A DNA stretch of 64,000 nt from Protea cynaroides (lineage: Eukaryota > Streptophyta > Magnoliopsida > Proteales > Proteaceae). Positions 45,301 to 58,091 of the stretch are shown here, one piece after another (the first letter of the stretch is position 1; every line of letters begins with the position of its first letter). The translations under genes and the position numbers were made by a program. The stretch is taken from the NCBI GenBank assembly GCA_028583415.1, contig CM053265.1, positions 28,861,815 to 28,925,814 of the forward strand, given 5' to 3'. The notes below the pieces were generated by a model. It had not been told where the DNA came from, searched no databases, and saw nothing but the letters and a program-made list of their open reading frames with translations.

Positions 45301-47409
45301 TGTCACACCCCAATTCCACACTGTTCAGAATGGTGTGAAGAACCGCTAAACAAACAACGGCTCAACCAGGATCTCTAATAGGCTATCCCCGCGTTATCCA
45401 AACTTTACACGCATCCATAATCATAATCAGAGTAATACACAATAGCGGAAAATTTATAAATAATATGAACTGAGTACTAGAATGATACCCATAAATAATA
45501 TCAAATTATTCTGTGTTTAACTAAGACATAAATATATAAATACCAATACATGTCTTATAAATCCAAATAAGAAAACTACAAAATATCTAATCGAATACAC
45601 ACGAGTTGCACTCGCAAGAGGAGTCGTGTGTATCGTCTTCAGCTCCAACTTCCATAACTGCTACAGTTCCATACGCTGACGCGTTCATATAATCTTCAAC
45701 AGTATATCCTGCATCATCAACTAAAAATATTCGACGTCGAGGGGTGAGCACAAAACACGGCTCAGTGAGTAGCCAAAACAATGCAACAATACATATGCAT
45801 GCAAAAAGTCAATTCATATCTTTGGTCTTGGTTTATAGTTTGCAATGTGCAATAGAAAGGTTGGGTGATCAAAGGTTAACATTTATTGATACCGCCTCTA
45901 TACACAGGGTGTGGAAGCCTGCCCGAAGGTTAACGTTTATCGTCGTCCCCATCCACCCTACCATAACATTATACAACAAAGGTTAACGTTTATTGCTATA
46001 TAATGCTATACCAACACGTAAGCCCCTGTTAGCGAGGGCTTGCAAACTGGGCTCGCTACTAACCAATCCTAATGCCAAACAAGTGTATCCAAGGCCTCAC
46101 CCCAAATCCCTCGGAACATCCATAGAGATAGAGCTAAGGCCCCCGGTAGAGTCGAGACTACAAGGACCGAGACCACCTCCCCGATACTCTACGACATAAT
46201 AGTTCTACTAAGGTAATGGCAATACGACAATGCCAATGCACAAGACTTGATTTAGAGATAGAGCTCAAGTGCTGAGACCGGCCAAAGGTTAACGTTTATT
46301 GACGTTCTCATCACACCTCCCCTGATACTCTCTCGCATCAAGCACATCAACCACACACATACAAGCACATGCCTATTCCTATCATCATCATCATTATCAT
46401 GTTATAAACAGTAATGTAAATATGCATGAACAAGTAATAGAAATATTGGATGGCATGGTGTATGCACATTACAATCATATTCACATAGAATCAAACATGG
46501 CATAGGACTCAAGAAAAGAAAAACAGTTTATTATTAACCAATTTAGTTTGGGGTTAAGGTTCCTCACCTTAGCTTGCTAATAGATATTTTCCAAGCTTTC
46601 GATTCACTGTTATAACGGTACTATATTGCTAGCAAACCTAACAAAGTCGATAGAATTTAATTAGAATTAATTCAGAATTTAAAAACCATTCTATCAACTG
46701 AGGGTCGATGCTAGGGTCGATGCTAGGGTCGATGGGTCTATCGACCCTCCCAAAGATTCCCGAACTTCCCGAATACTGAGGGTCGATGGTCTGAAACACC
46801 TAGGGTCGGATGGTCTATCGACCCTCGGTGCGACCCTTGGTGCACTCTGGTCAAATTTCCACTTTTTAATCCATTCTTCGTGTTTGGGGTCCTATGGCTT
46901 GCCTCCTACATTCACCCAACATTCATTCCATGGTCTAGAACCATGTATGATTCATCTAGATAGCTTTTGTGCATCCTCCCATGGTTTCCCATGAAAACCT
47001 AACCATGGATGGATGGTTTGGGTTTCTCCGAAATCCTACACTCAACCATATCTAACCTAAGGTCTGTAGAAACTCATGGAATTAGTATCCATACCTGGGA
47101 AGATTACTTTCCTCTGCAATTTCTTCTCCTTTTTGCCAAGCCTTCTTCCTAGCCTCCTTTCTTCCTCTTTTCCTTCTTCTCTCTTTCTCTCAATTCAATT
47201 AGGGTTGTGAAAGGAGTGAATGTGGCTTAGGAACGTCCTTTAAATAGAATAGGAATGTCCTATAATAATCCCATTGAGATTTGGAAAGAATCCCAACCGA
47301 AAATTAGGAAATTTCTTAATTTCAGTTTCGTCAGAAACCGAGGGTCGATGGGAGGGTCGATGATCCCGTCGACCCTAGGGTCTTAAGCTGTCCGACCCTC
47401 CCTCAAAAA
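45301..47409 (-). repeat. Element 3 3' LTR, truncated
   Basis: Runs from the GGTGTGACA end to the middle of the U3 GGGTCGA cluster at about 47409, where it jumps straight into the pol C-terminus. About 230 bp including the LTR start and polypurine tract are deleted. Confidence 0.9.
45587..45781 (-). CDS. LTR-encoded peptide, element 3 3' LTR (64 residues, open)
   Basis: The cleanest copy: begins MFWLLTEPCFVLTPRRR, continues VDDAGYTVEDYMNASAYG, ends DTHDSSCECNSCVFD. The arginine cluster immediately before the conserved core coincides with the CGACGTCG string on DNA level. Confidence 0.5.
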   Translation of the reverse strand: MFWLLTEPCFVLTPRRRIFLVDDAGYTVEDYMNASAYGTVAVMEVGAEDDTHDSSCECNSCVFD

Positions 47410-50400
47410 TGTACGTACCTTCTGAGTCAAACAAGTCAGGTATTGCTTCCTCATAGCATTTTCTTCTTCCCATGTAATCTCTTCCATGTCTCTACTTTTC
47501 CATGTGGCCTTAACATAGTAGATATCTCTGTTGCGTAGATGTTGAACTTTTTGACTAGTGATTTCCGTTGGTATTACTTCAAATGTCAAATCACCAGTTA
47601 GTTCCAGCAAATCTACTGTCAACACATGTGTTGGGTCTTTGACATACTTCTTCAATAAGGATATGTGAAATACGTCATGCACACTTGACATAGATGGTGG
47701 TAGTGCTAACCTGATAAACTACTTTTCCACGCTTAGCCGAATCTCATATGGTCCGACATATCTTGGACTTAGTTTTCCTTTCTATCCGAACCTCTTCAAT
47801 CCTCGCATAGGCAATACTTTCAAGAATACTTTTTTGCCTACGGCGAACTCTAGATCTCTTCGGTCGAGTATCTGCGTATTGCTTCCGACGGTTCTGAGCT
47901 ACTCTTACTCTTTCCTTGATGATGTCGACCACTCGACAAGTCTCTTCAACAAATTCTGGTCCAACGATACTACATTCTCCAACTTCATTCCAAAACAAGG
48001 GAGTTCGACACTTCCTACCATACAGTGCTTCATAAGGTGACATCTGTATAGTAGCCTGATAGATGTTATTGTAAGCGAACTCGATCAATGGTAACTTCTC
48101 TTCCCCTGATCCCTTGAAATCAATCACGCATGCTCGTAGCATATCTTCTAAAATCTGAATGGTACGCTCCGACTGTCCGTCAGTCTATGGGTGGAATGCG
48201 ATCTCGAACTTCAATGTTGTACCCATAGCCTTTTGCAGTCCTTCCCAAAATCTAGAAGTAAATCGTGGGTCTCTATCGGACACAATGATTTCTGGAACAC
48301 CGTGTAGCCAAACAATATTATCCACATACAGCTTTGCTAACCTTTCCAGTGTATACTGGGGTCGTATCGGTATGAAGCGAGCTGTCTTAGTCAGACGGTC
48401 TACAATCACCCAAACTGCGTCAACTACTCGAGGAGTCAATGGTAGCCCGGTGACGAAGTCCCATTTCCAAGATGGTTCCGGTAATGGTTGTAACAGTCCT
48501 ACGGGTCTTTGTCGTTCCGCCTTTACCTTCTGACAATTTAGGCATTGAGACACGAACTTGGCTACATCTGCCTTCATTCCCCTCCACCAATACAGTTTCT
48601 TTAGATCATGATACATTTTTGTACTTCCAGGATGTACCGAGTAGATGGTGGTATGGGTTTCTTTCATGAGTCGGTGTCTAATGTCCATACTTTCTGTTTC
48701 GGGTACACATATTCTCCCTTTATATCTTAGTACCTTCTCGTTATCTAAGGTGAACTCAGAGTTGGTCCTACCTTTCTCAATATCTTCTTGTACTGTTCTT
48801 AGATAAGGATCTGCTTTGATAGCTGTTTTTACTTCGTCCACTATATCCGGTATAATCTTCAATGCTGCGAACATATTTGAAAACCGATGAATGGACCCTT
48901 GGTTGGTTGATCCATCCGGTGTATCTATCACATACTGCTCGTTGCCGTGATTAAACACCATTCCATTGGTATACATTGCTGCGGTCGTGCTGGTTTCTCC
49001 TTGAGATTTTATCATTGCTTTCCTGCTCAATGCATCCGCTACCACGTTCGCTTTTCCCGGATGATACTGGATATCACAATCATAGTCTTTCAATAATTCC
49101 AGCCATCTTCTTTGTCTCATATTTAACTCCTTCTGATTAAATAGATAAGTAAGACTTTTATGGTCCGACTTAATCTGAAACTTCTCTCCGTATAGGTAGT
49201 GTCTCCATATCTTGACAGCATGTACTACTGCCGCTAATTCCAAATCGTGAGTTGGGTAATTTTTCTCATGTACCTTCAACTGTCTCGATGCATACGCAAC
49301 TACTTGTTCCCCTTGCATAAGCACACATCCTAATCCCAATCCCGATGCATCAGTGTATAAGGTAAATGTCTGTCCTGGAACGGGAATGGTTAAAATTGGA
49401 GCGGATATCAATCTGGTCTTCATTGTTTGAAAGCTCTTTTCACACTTATCCGTCCATACAAACTTTTCTCCTTTCTTGGTCAAACGGGTGAGAGGTACGG
49501 CAATCCGAGAATAGTCTTCTACGAATCTCCAATAATATCCAGCTAGACCCAGAAAACTTCTAACTTCTTAGACGCTCTTTGGTGCTTCCCACTTCACAAT
49601 AGCTTCGATCTTACTGGGGTCCACTTTGATTCCTTCCGTGGATACTACATGGCCTAAAAATGCGACTTCGCTTAGCCAAAACTCACACTTAGAAAATTTG
49701 GCGTATAACTTCTCTTTCCTCAAACGCTGTAGGGCTGCGTTTAGGTTCTTGACATGGGTTTCCTTGTCCTTGGAGTATACCAATATGTCATCAATAAATA
49801 CTATCACCGACGTGTCCAACATATCGTGGAAAACTCGGTTCATAAGTTCCATGAACGTTGCCGGTGCATTAGTTAGTCCGAAAGACATCACTAAGAATTC
49901 ATAATGTCCGTATCTTGTCCTGAAAGCTGTCTTCGGAATGTCACCTTCCTTAATTTTCAATTGATGATAGCCCGATCGAAGATCGATCTTTGAAAATACC
50001 TTCGCTCCTTGTAACCGATCGAACAAGTCATGTAAGTGGATATCGATTCTTGATTGTCAGCTTATTCAACTCTCTATAGTCGATACATAACCGAACGCTA
50101 CCATCTTTCTTCTTCACGAACAACACCGGTGCTCCCCATGGAGATATACTGGGTCTAATATAACCCCTATCCAGCAGTTCTTGTAGTTGCACTTTTAATT
50201 CCTTCAGTTCAGTAGGAGCCATCCTATACGGTGCTTTTGATACTGGTGCGGCTCCGGGTGTAAGATCTATTACAAACTCCGTGGCTCGGTCGGGTGGTAA
50301 TCCGGGTAGTTCCTCCGGAAATACATCAGGAAAATCCCGCACTACATCAATATCTTCCATTTGTGGCACGTCCTTGGTTAGGTCGACCACTGATACTAGA

Positions 50401-50640
50401 TATCCGACCGCTCCTTTCTCAAGGCACTTCTTAGCCTTTAATGCGGAAAGTATGAGCTTGCGTCTCCTGGGAAGTTTGGTTCCCGAGAAACTGAATTCTG
50501 CTCCTTTATCTTTGAACGTTAGCTTCTTCTCGGCGCATAACAGATTTGCAGAATGCCGAGCTAACCAGTCCATTCCTAAGATGACATCGAAGTCTGCCAT
50601 CTCAAGTTGTATTAAAGTTGCATCCAAATTCCATCCATTT
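47410..50640 (-). pseudogene. pol: Element 3 pol (protease end, RT, RNase H, integrase, chromodomain-like)
   Basis: The frame at 50651-50028 covers the protease C-terminus (FDVILGMDWL) and RT N-terminus (LCIDYRELNKL). 50026-49568 has SKIDLRSGYHQ and the catalytic FIDDILVYS. 49483-48185 is a 432-codon frame with RNase H (LYTDASGLGLG) and integrase (CLNCQKVKAE, VSDRDPRF). WKWDFVTGL lacks a few residues found in other copies. TAG at 48187-48185 breaks HPQTDG. The C-terminus (47691-47383) reads out of the pol end into LTR DNA at the deletion junction. Upstream of 50640 the homology stops abruptly, so no DSGA protease site or gag. Confidence 0.9.
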
Positions 50641-51650
50641 AGCAATCTCAAAATAGATTCTCCATTACTTCATCTGAGGTTCATTGGCTATAGCATTTAG
50701 TCTGAATCCAATCATCTTTCTTCCAATAATTCCATTATCACTACACATCTTTATCAACCATGATCAGGGAGTGTATAATTCAGAATGTTTGTCCAAAATA
50801 ATTCATTTCCTTCTTTCAATTATCATAATGACAACCACTTGCTCTATCTAGCGAATCTAGGTTTAAAGAATCATGAGTAAATCTGTGGTAATCCAACCGG
50901 CATCAAAAGATCATTAGGTTGCACGGTGGTCTAAATACATGGAAATAGAGGTTCTACAGCTCTTAACCTCATGGTTACCGGTTCTATCGAGTATATAATG
51001 CCATTGATCAAGGCACTATAAGAATAAATCTGGAGAAGATTTCATACATCAGTATATCAGGTATAAATCTGGAGAAAATTTTCGTACATCAATGAATCAG
51101 GTATAAATCAGTAGATGTACGCTCAACATGATTAAGCATTTAACTGTTCATTCAGTTCGTATCTCTGTTCATGTTGTTGATCATGAGAATGGTGCAGATT
51201 GGTATAATCAGGACTAATACTAAAGAAACAATATTTGTAACTCCAATTGACAGGTTAAATCAAGAAGGTATCCTGTCAAGGCACGAGAGTTTAAAATCTG
51301 GTATGTGCATCCTCTATAATCATAAGAGTAAATCAATAATGCACCGCATCCTATATAAACATATCTACTTACATGACTATTATCCTCTTATCTCTGTTTG
51401 GATTTAGCCCGAGATCTTTTCCTTTTTTTCTACAGGGGTTTTGGCATTACTAGCCATTTTCCTTCTTCCTCTGTCTTACATCGAGTTTCACATCTTGTGA
51501 GTACCAACTCGGTATTCCAACTTTCTGCTTTACAGAAGCTCCCTTCTTGCTACTGTACTATATCCTTGTATACTTGGATAACTACCCAACTTATAGATAA
51601 TACCCTAAATTATTTGTTTATTAGGATAATTCTTGGTCTTCTCTTTCTGT
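50641..51650 (-). other. Unrecognised 1-kb segment in the gag position of element 3
   Basis: No homology seen to other elements in the window and no ORF above noise. Contains a 39-40-bp repeat (51024-51110). 51572-51606 may be a decayed leader hairpin. The last part joins the conserved T1 leader. Confidence 0.5.
51024..51110. repeat. 39/40-bp tandem repeat in element 3
   Basis: ATAAATCTGGAGAAGATTTC and ATAAATCTGGAGAAAATTTT repeats with CAT(C)A..ATCAGGT, two full copies and a partial third. Confidence 0.75.
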
Positions 51651-51838
51651 GTGAGTGTATATATATGGTTCCACCTTTTATATGTACATTATCATCTTGT
51701 TTAAGTTCTGTCTCAACCAACACAGGTGCTTACAGTGTGTTTATATTAAAGCTTTTACTTTTATCCTATCTCAGTTCACAATGGTCTTGAATGCATGTCA
51801 GTTCGGCGGGCAAGGCCTGAGATGCTCTGATACCAAGT
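51651..51838 (-). other. Element 3 leader and primer binding site
   Basis: Matches 29750-29885 of element 1 (TTACTTTTATCCTATCTCAG, GTTCGGCGGGCAAGGCCTGA). TGGTATCAGAGC at 51835-51824. Confidence 0.9.
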
Positions 51839-54024
51839 TGTCACACCCCAATTCCACACTGTTCAGAATGGTGTGAAGAACCGCTAAACAAACAATGGTT
51901 CAACCAGGATCTCTAATAGGCTATCCCCGCGTTATCCAAACTTTACACGCATCCACAATCATAATCAGAGTAATACACAATAGCGGAAAATTTATAAATA
52001 ATATGAACTGAGTACTAGAATGATACCCATAAATAATATCAAATTATTCTGTGTTTAACTAAGACATAAATATATAAATACCAATACATGTCTTATAAAT
52101 CCAAGTAAGAAAACTACAAAATATCTAATCGAATACATACGAGTTGCACTCGCAAGAGGAGTCGTGTGTATCGTCTTCACCTCCAACTTCCATAGCTGCT
52201 ACAGTTCCATACGCTGACGCGTTCATATAATCTTCAACAGTATATCCTGCATCATCAACTAAAAATATTCGACGTCGAGGGGTGAGCACACAATACGGCT
52301 CAGTGAGTAGCCAAAACAATGCAACAATACATATGCATGCAAAAAGTCAATTCATATCTTTGGTCTTGGTTTATAGTTTGCAATGTGCAATCAAAGGTTA
52401 ACGTTTATTGATACCACCTCTATACACAGGGTGTAAAAGCCCGCCCAAAGGTTAACGTTTATTGTCGTCCCCATCCACCCTACCATAACATTATACAACA
52501 AAGGTTAACGTTTATTGCTATATAATGCTATACCAACACGTAAGCCCCTGTTAGCGAGGGCTTGCAAACTGGGCTCGCTACTAACCAATCCTAATGCCAA
52601 ACAAGTGTATCCAAGGCCTCACCCCACCATCCCTCGGAACATCCATAGAGATAGAGCTAAGGCCCCCCCCCGGTAGAGTCGAGAGACTACAAGGACCGAG
52701 ACCACCTCCCCGATACTCTACGACATAATAGTTCCCGCTAAGGTAATGGCGATACGACGATGCCAATGCACAAGACTTGAGTTAGAGATAGAGCTAAAGT
52801 GCTGAGACCCGCCAAAGGTTAACGTTTATTGACGTTCACATCACACCTCCCCTGATACTCTCTCGCATCAAGCACATCAACCACACACATACAAGCACAT
52901 GCCTATTCCTATCATCATCATCATCATCATGTTATAAACAGTAATGTAAATATGCATGAACAAGTAATAGAAATATTGGATGGCATCTTTGTATGCACAT
53001 TACAATCATATTCACATAGAATCAAACATGGCATAGGACTCAAGAAAAGAAAAACAGTTTATTATTAACCAATTTAGTTTGGGGTTAAGGTTCCTCACCT
53101 TAGCTTGCTAATAGATATTTTCCAAGCTTTCGATTCACTGTTATAACGGTACTATATTGCTAGCAAACCTAACAAAGTCGATAGAATTTAATTAGAATTA
53201 ATTTAGAATTTAAAAACCATTCTGTCAACTGAGGGTCGATGCTAGGGTCGATGCTAGGGTCGATGGGTCTATCGACCCTCCCAGCCATTCTTCGTGTTTG
53301 GGGTCCTATGGCTTGCCTCCTACATTCACCCAACATTCATTCCATGGTCTAGAACCATGTATGATTCATCTAGATAGCTTTCGTGCATCCTCCCATGGTT
53401 TCCCATGAAAACCTAACCATGGATGGATGGTTTGGGTTTCTCCGAAATCCTACACTCAACCATATCTAACCTAAGGTCTGTAGAAACTCATGGAATTAGT
53501 ATCCATACCTGGGAAGATTACTTTCCTCTGCAATTTCTTCTCCTTTTTGCCAAGCCTTCTTCCTAGCCTCCTTTCTTCCTCTTTTCCTTCTTCTCTCTTT
53601 CTCTCAATTCAATTAGGGTTGTGAAAGGAGTGAATGTGGCTTAGGAATGTCCTTTAAATAGAATAGGAATGTCCTATAATAATCCCATTGAGATTTGGAA
53701 AGAATCCCAACCGAAAATTAGGAAATTTCCAAATTTCAGTTTCGTCAGAAACCGAGGGTCGATGGGAGGGTCGATGATCCCGTCGACCCTAGGGTCTTAA
53801 GCTGTCCGACCCTCCCTCAAAAACTGAGGGTCGATCTTTCTGGTTTGGGAGGTCCGACCCTACTTAGCTGGGTGTGCGACCCTCCCCTAGAATTAAGTGT
53901 TTTTGGGTCGATTTCATACTTGGGATCTCGATCTCCTTCATACCCTTGGTCCACTAGACTCGACCATGATGGGTAGACCTGGTTCAAGGTGGTAAGACCG
54001 GGTTAGATTGACACGGGTCTTACA
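51839..54024 (-). repeat. Element 3 5' LTR
   Basis: 2186 bp, complete ends. Relative to the left LTR it lacks about 120 bp around 53282 (a jump from TCGACCCTCCCA to GCCATTCTTCG) and about 20 bp near 52391. TATTTAAA at 53660-53653. Confidence 0.93.
52125..52319 (-). CDS. LTR-encoded peptide, element 3 5' LTR (64 residues, open)
   Basis: Same as the 3' copy, with EPYCV for EPCFV, AAMEVGGED for AVMEVGAED and SYVFD for SCVFD, the last being a lost Cys. Confidence 0.5.
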   Translation of the reverse strand: MFWLLTEPYCVLTPRRRIFLVDDAGYTVEDYMNASAYGTVAAMEVGGEDDTHDSSCECNSYVFD

Positions 54025-54029
54025 TGATA

Positions 54030-56823
54030 GCTGTTTTTATAACCAAACTCAATAAGTGATAGCTTCTCGTCCCAAGCTCCTTTGAAATCTAATGCACAAG
54101 CTCGGAGCATATCTTCTAAAATTTGAATGGTTGTTTCTGACTGCCCGTCTGTCTGAGGATGGAAAACTGTACTAAACTTCAACTTGGTTCCCATAGCTTT
54201 CTCTAATCCTCCCTAAAACTATGATGTAAAACGAGGGTCTCTGTCAGATACTATACTTTCTAGGACACCATGAAGTCTGACTATATTATCAACATATAAC
54301 TTGGCCAGCTTTTCCATGGTATACTGAGGTCTGACCGTAATGAATCAAGCTGTCTTGGTAAGTCAATCGACTACTACCCAAACTACATCCACTGACCTTG
54401 GTGTCAAAGGTAGGCCAGTGACGAAATCCATAGTAATACAATCCCACTTCTACGCAGGCGCTGGTAGTGGTTGCAGCAAACCTGTGGGTCTCTGCCTTTC
54501 TGCTTTAACTTGTTGACAATTCAGACATTGGAACACGAAACGAGCTATATCTACTTTCATACCCCTTCACCAATACAGTCTTCTTAAATCATGGTACATT
54601 TTGGTACTTCCTGGATGTACCAAATATTGAGTGTAATGAGCTTCAGTCATAACTCCATCTCTGATATTGCAGTCTTCACTCTCAGGTATACATAACCGTC
54701 CATGATACCTGAGTACCTTGTCTGAATCCAAGGTAAAGTCAGGATTGCTATTACCCTTCTCTAGGTCTTCTTGAACTATCATGAGATGTGGATCATGTAG
54801 GATTACTACCTTGACTTCATCAACTAGATCCGGTGAGATCATCAAAGCTGCGAACATTAGGGTGAACTTATGAATTAAGCCTTGCTCGACTGGATCTTCT
54901 ACAGTCTCTATTATATATTCTTCATCGCCTTCAGTTGAACTTGAAGTTGTAGCACATAATGCCGCATTTGTACTTGGTCCTGCCTCAGGTTTCGATGCCC
55001 ACTTTCTGCTTAAGGCGTCAGCCACAACATTTGCTTTACCCGGATGGTACTGGATGTCACAGTCATAATCTTTTAATAACTCCAGCCATCTCCTCTGTCT
55101 CATATTCAGATCCTTCTGAGTGAAAAGATAAGTTAAGCTCTTGTGATCTAACTTAATCTGAAACTTTTCACCATACAAGTAGTGTCTCCAAGTTTTTATG
55201 GCATGTATAACTGCTACAAACTCCAAATCATGCGTAAGATAGTTCTTCCCATGCTCCTTTAACTGTCTTGATGCGTAAGCAATCACCTGTTCTCCTTGCA
55301 TCAATACACACCCAATACCTAACCCTTAACCGTCCGTATATAAGGTAAACGGTACGCTTGGTTCTAGGATGGTCAAGATAGGTGCAGAGACTAGTCTTGA
55401 CTTCAAAGTCTGAAAGCACTTTTCGCACTCATCTGTGCATATGAATTTCTCTCCTTTCTTGGTCAATCTGGTGAGTGAAACAGCGATCCTTGAGTAATCC
55501 TCCACGAATCTTCTATAATAATCAGCCAACCCAAAGAAGCTACGAATCTCTGCAATAGATTTTTGTGCTTCTCATCCTACTATAGCAGCTATCTTGCTTG
55601 GATCAACCTTGATACCGTCTTCAGATACTACATGGCCCAAGAAAGCCACTTTCTTCAACCAAAATTCAAACTTCTTGAATTTGGCATACAATTTTTCCTT
55701 TCTCAGCCGTTGTAGGGCTACTCTCAAGTGTGTTGCATGAGCCTCCCTGTCCTTTGAGTAGACCAATATGTCATCGATGAATACGATGACCAAAGTGTCC
55801 AACATATCATGAAACACTCGGTTCATCAGTTCCATGAACGATGCTGGTGCATTAGTCAACCCGAACAACATAACTATAAACTCATAATGCCCATACCTTG
55901 TCCTAAAAAGTAGTCTTCGGAATATCTCCGGCCTTGATCTTTAGTTGGTGATACCCTTATCGGAGATCAATCTTCGAGAAAACCTTTGCACCCTGCAACT
56001 GATCGAACAGATCATCGATCCTAGGCAAAGGATACCGATTCTTGATCGTTAACTTGTGCAGCTCACGGTAGTCAATACATAGCCTTACACTTCCGTCCTT
56101 CTTCTTGACAAATAATACAGGTGCTCCCCAAGGTGATATGCTAGGTCTAACAATTCTTGTAATTGGGTCTTCAACTCCTTTAGTTCGGTAGGGGCCATCC
56201 TGTACGGTGCTTTAGACACCGGCACCGAACCTACCATAAGGTCTATCACAAATTCTGTAGCCCTGTCTAAGGGTAGACCTAGGAGATCCTCTGGAAATAC
56301 ATCTGGGAACTCTCGTACCACATTTATATCTTCCATCTTTGGTAACTCCGCAGTGATGTCGACTACAGATACTACATACCCCACTCCACCCTTCTCTAAG
56401 CATCTCTTAGCTTTTAGGGTGGAGAGGATCAGCTTCCACTTCCTAGGTAACTTGGTCCCAGTGAAGCTAAACTCCTTTCCCTTTTTATCTGTAAGCACCA
56501 GCTTCCTTTCACCACATAATAGGCTAGCTGAATGATGGCCTAGCCAATCCATTCCCAAGATGACGTCAAAGTCTGCCATCTTGAGTAGTACCAGACTTGT
56601 TTCTAAGTCTCGGCCCTCAATACAAACTGTACACAGCCCATAATATTCAGTCAAAGCCACCTCGACTCCTAGTGGAGAGCGAACTATCAAGCTTGGGTTC
56701 AAGTGCTTGATCGGTAATTTCATTCGCTTCCCAAAGGAAATAGAAACAAAGAAGTGCGTGGCCCCAGAGTCAAAGAGTACTCTGGCAGGTATACCAGCTA
56801 CATTTACAATTCCAGTGACCACA
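54030..56823 (-). pseudogene. pol: T2 copy 2b pol, main part
   Basis: Protease FDSGATHFFVS (56780), RT with FIDDILVYS intact, RNase H and integrase. Shares with copy 2a the TAA at 55959-55957 and the TGA at 55574-55572, plus many private changes (a lost block near 56150, KWDCITMDF region damaged near 54450). HPQTDGQSE is intact here (54150). Confidence 0.9.
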
Positions 56824-58091
56824 TCAGGTGATGCGGCTACCTCTTCGGTGGTGACAGTAAATCCTTTTCGTTGCTGTTGAGGTTGCTCCTTATTTAGAGT
56901 GGAGTTCCTTGCAACATGACCCAGTGGCTGGCAGTTATAGCATTTGATATTCGGGTTGTGTCCAGCGAACTATGGCATAGGTGGTGTCGTATTGTTCCTT
57001 GCAGGCACTGTAGCGGACGGAGCCTTGTATGGGTAGAAAGGTCTATTGTTACTGCCACTTGAAATTTCAGTAGCGGGTTTCTTCAATCCCCTGTTCTGTG
57101 CAAAAAGTTGTCCCTCTGACTAGATTCTATCACTCTTGCAACCTATACAGCCTCATTATAAACTTTCTTGTCTAGACCTAAGATATGCTCTCTGATGCTT
57201 CCACGCAGTCCCATGGTGAACCTACGTGTCTTGGTCTCTTCCTCTTGCATACTTGCCAGTGCGAAGAAAAATAACTCTTCGTACCTCTATTGGTAAGCAT
57301 CCACAGTCAACTGAGACTACTACAGATTAAGGAATTCCTTCTCCATCTGATCTTTGAAGCTCTTCGGGAAATATTTATCAAAGAAGGCTACCTTGAATGC
57401 TGCCCAATCCACCTGTGTATGCTTTGTCTCCAGATATGCCCGTGTAGAATTCCACCAAGCATTCGCATCCTCTTTTAGCATATGAGTGGCAAACAGAACC
57501 TTCTCATCCTCTGTACAAGTCATCAGGTAAAAATTCTTCTCCATTTCTGCAACCCACTGTGCTGGCCACAATGGTTTCCCTATCTTACCTGTGAATGTAG
57601 AAGGGTTCAGCTTTAAGAATCTGTCCACTGCCCGACTCAGATCGTGCTACCATTGTGTATTCATTCCGTACCATGGTGGTGGATACGGGCAGACTCCCTG
57701 ATATGCAGAAGACGACGGGAACTGGTGCGGTGGTTGTAAATTCTGAGAATTGCCCATCGGCCCTGGGCTACCATGCATCGGCAGTGTGGCATTATTTCCT
57801 CCAGATTCAAGCGTACCTTCAGTGGGCACATAACCCGATGGCCTGAACATATTTAACATCTCGCTCAGGAATGTTTTCTACTAAGCATCCATTTGATATA
57901 CCAGATTGGTCACAATTGTCTCAGAGTTCGTGTGAGGAGGGCGGGCAAATTTGTTGGTACCTTAGGAACCTGGCCTTCTTCAGCTGCCGGGTTTGGCTCT
58001 TCATCATAGCCAATTTCCATATGTTCTTCAGCCTGGCGCACCCTGGAGTGGTGACGCTTTCGGAGGCCTCTACGACCATTTCCGCCTACAA
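56824..58091 (-). pseudogene. gag: T2 copy 2b gag
   Basis: The start codon is changed to TTG (58091-58089). Capsid core KNFYLMTCTEDEKVL, NAWWNSTRAYL and FFDKYFPKSFKDQMEKEF; zinc knuckle CYNCQPLGHVARN. A one-base deletion near 57105 and stops near 57295-57320 break the frame. Confidence 0.85.

Larger units (their letters stand above)
45301..54024 (-). mobile_element. Element 3: nested T1 chromovirus, gag-less, internally deleted
   Basis: 8724 bp with target duplication TGATA (45296-45300 and 54025-54029). The right LTR is complete; the left LTR has lost its U3 start. Pol is recognisable but gag and the protease active site are missing and replaced by about 1 kb of unrecognised DNA. Same family as element 1 but a separate subfamily. 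Confidence 0.93.

Noticed and set aside
51398..51790. 130-codon plus-strand ORF in element 3 leader
   Set aside because: Leu/Ser/Phe-rich translation of T-rich DNA. It lies where element 1 has the antisense ORF tail but shows no similarity to it.
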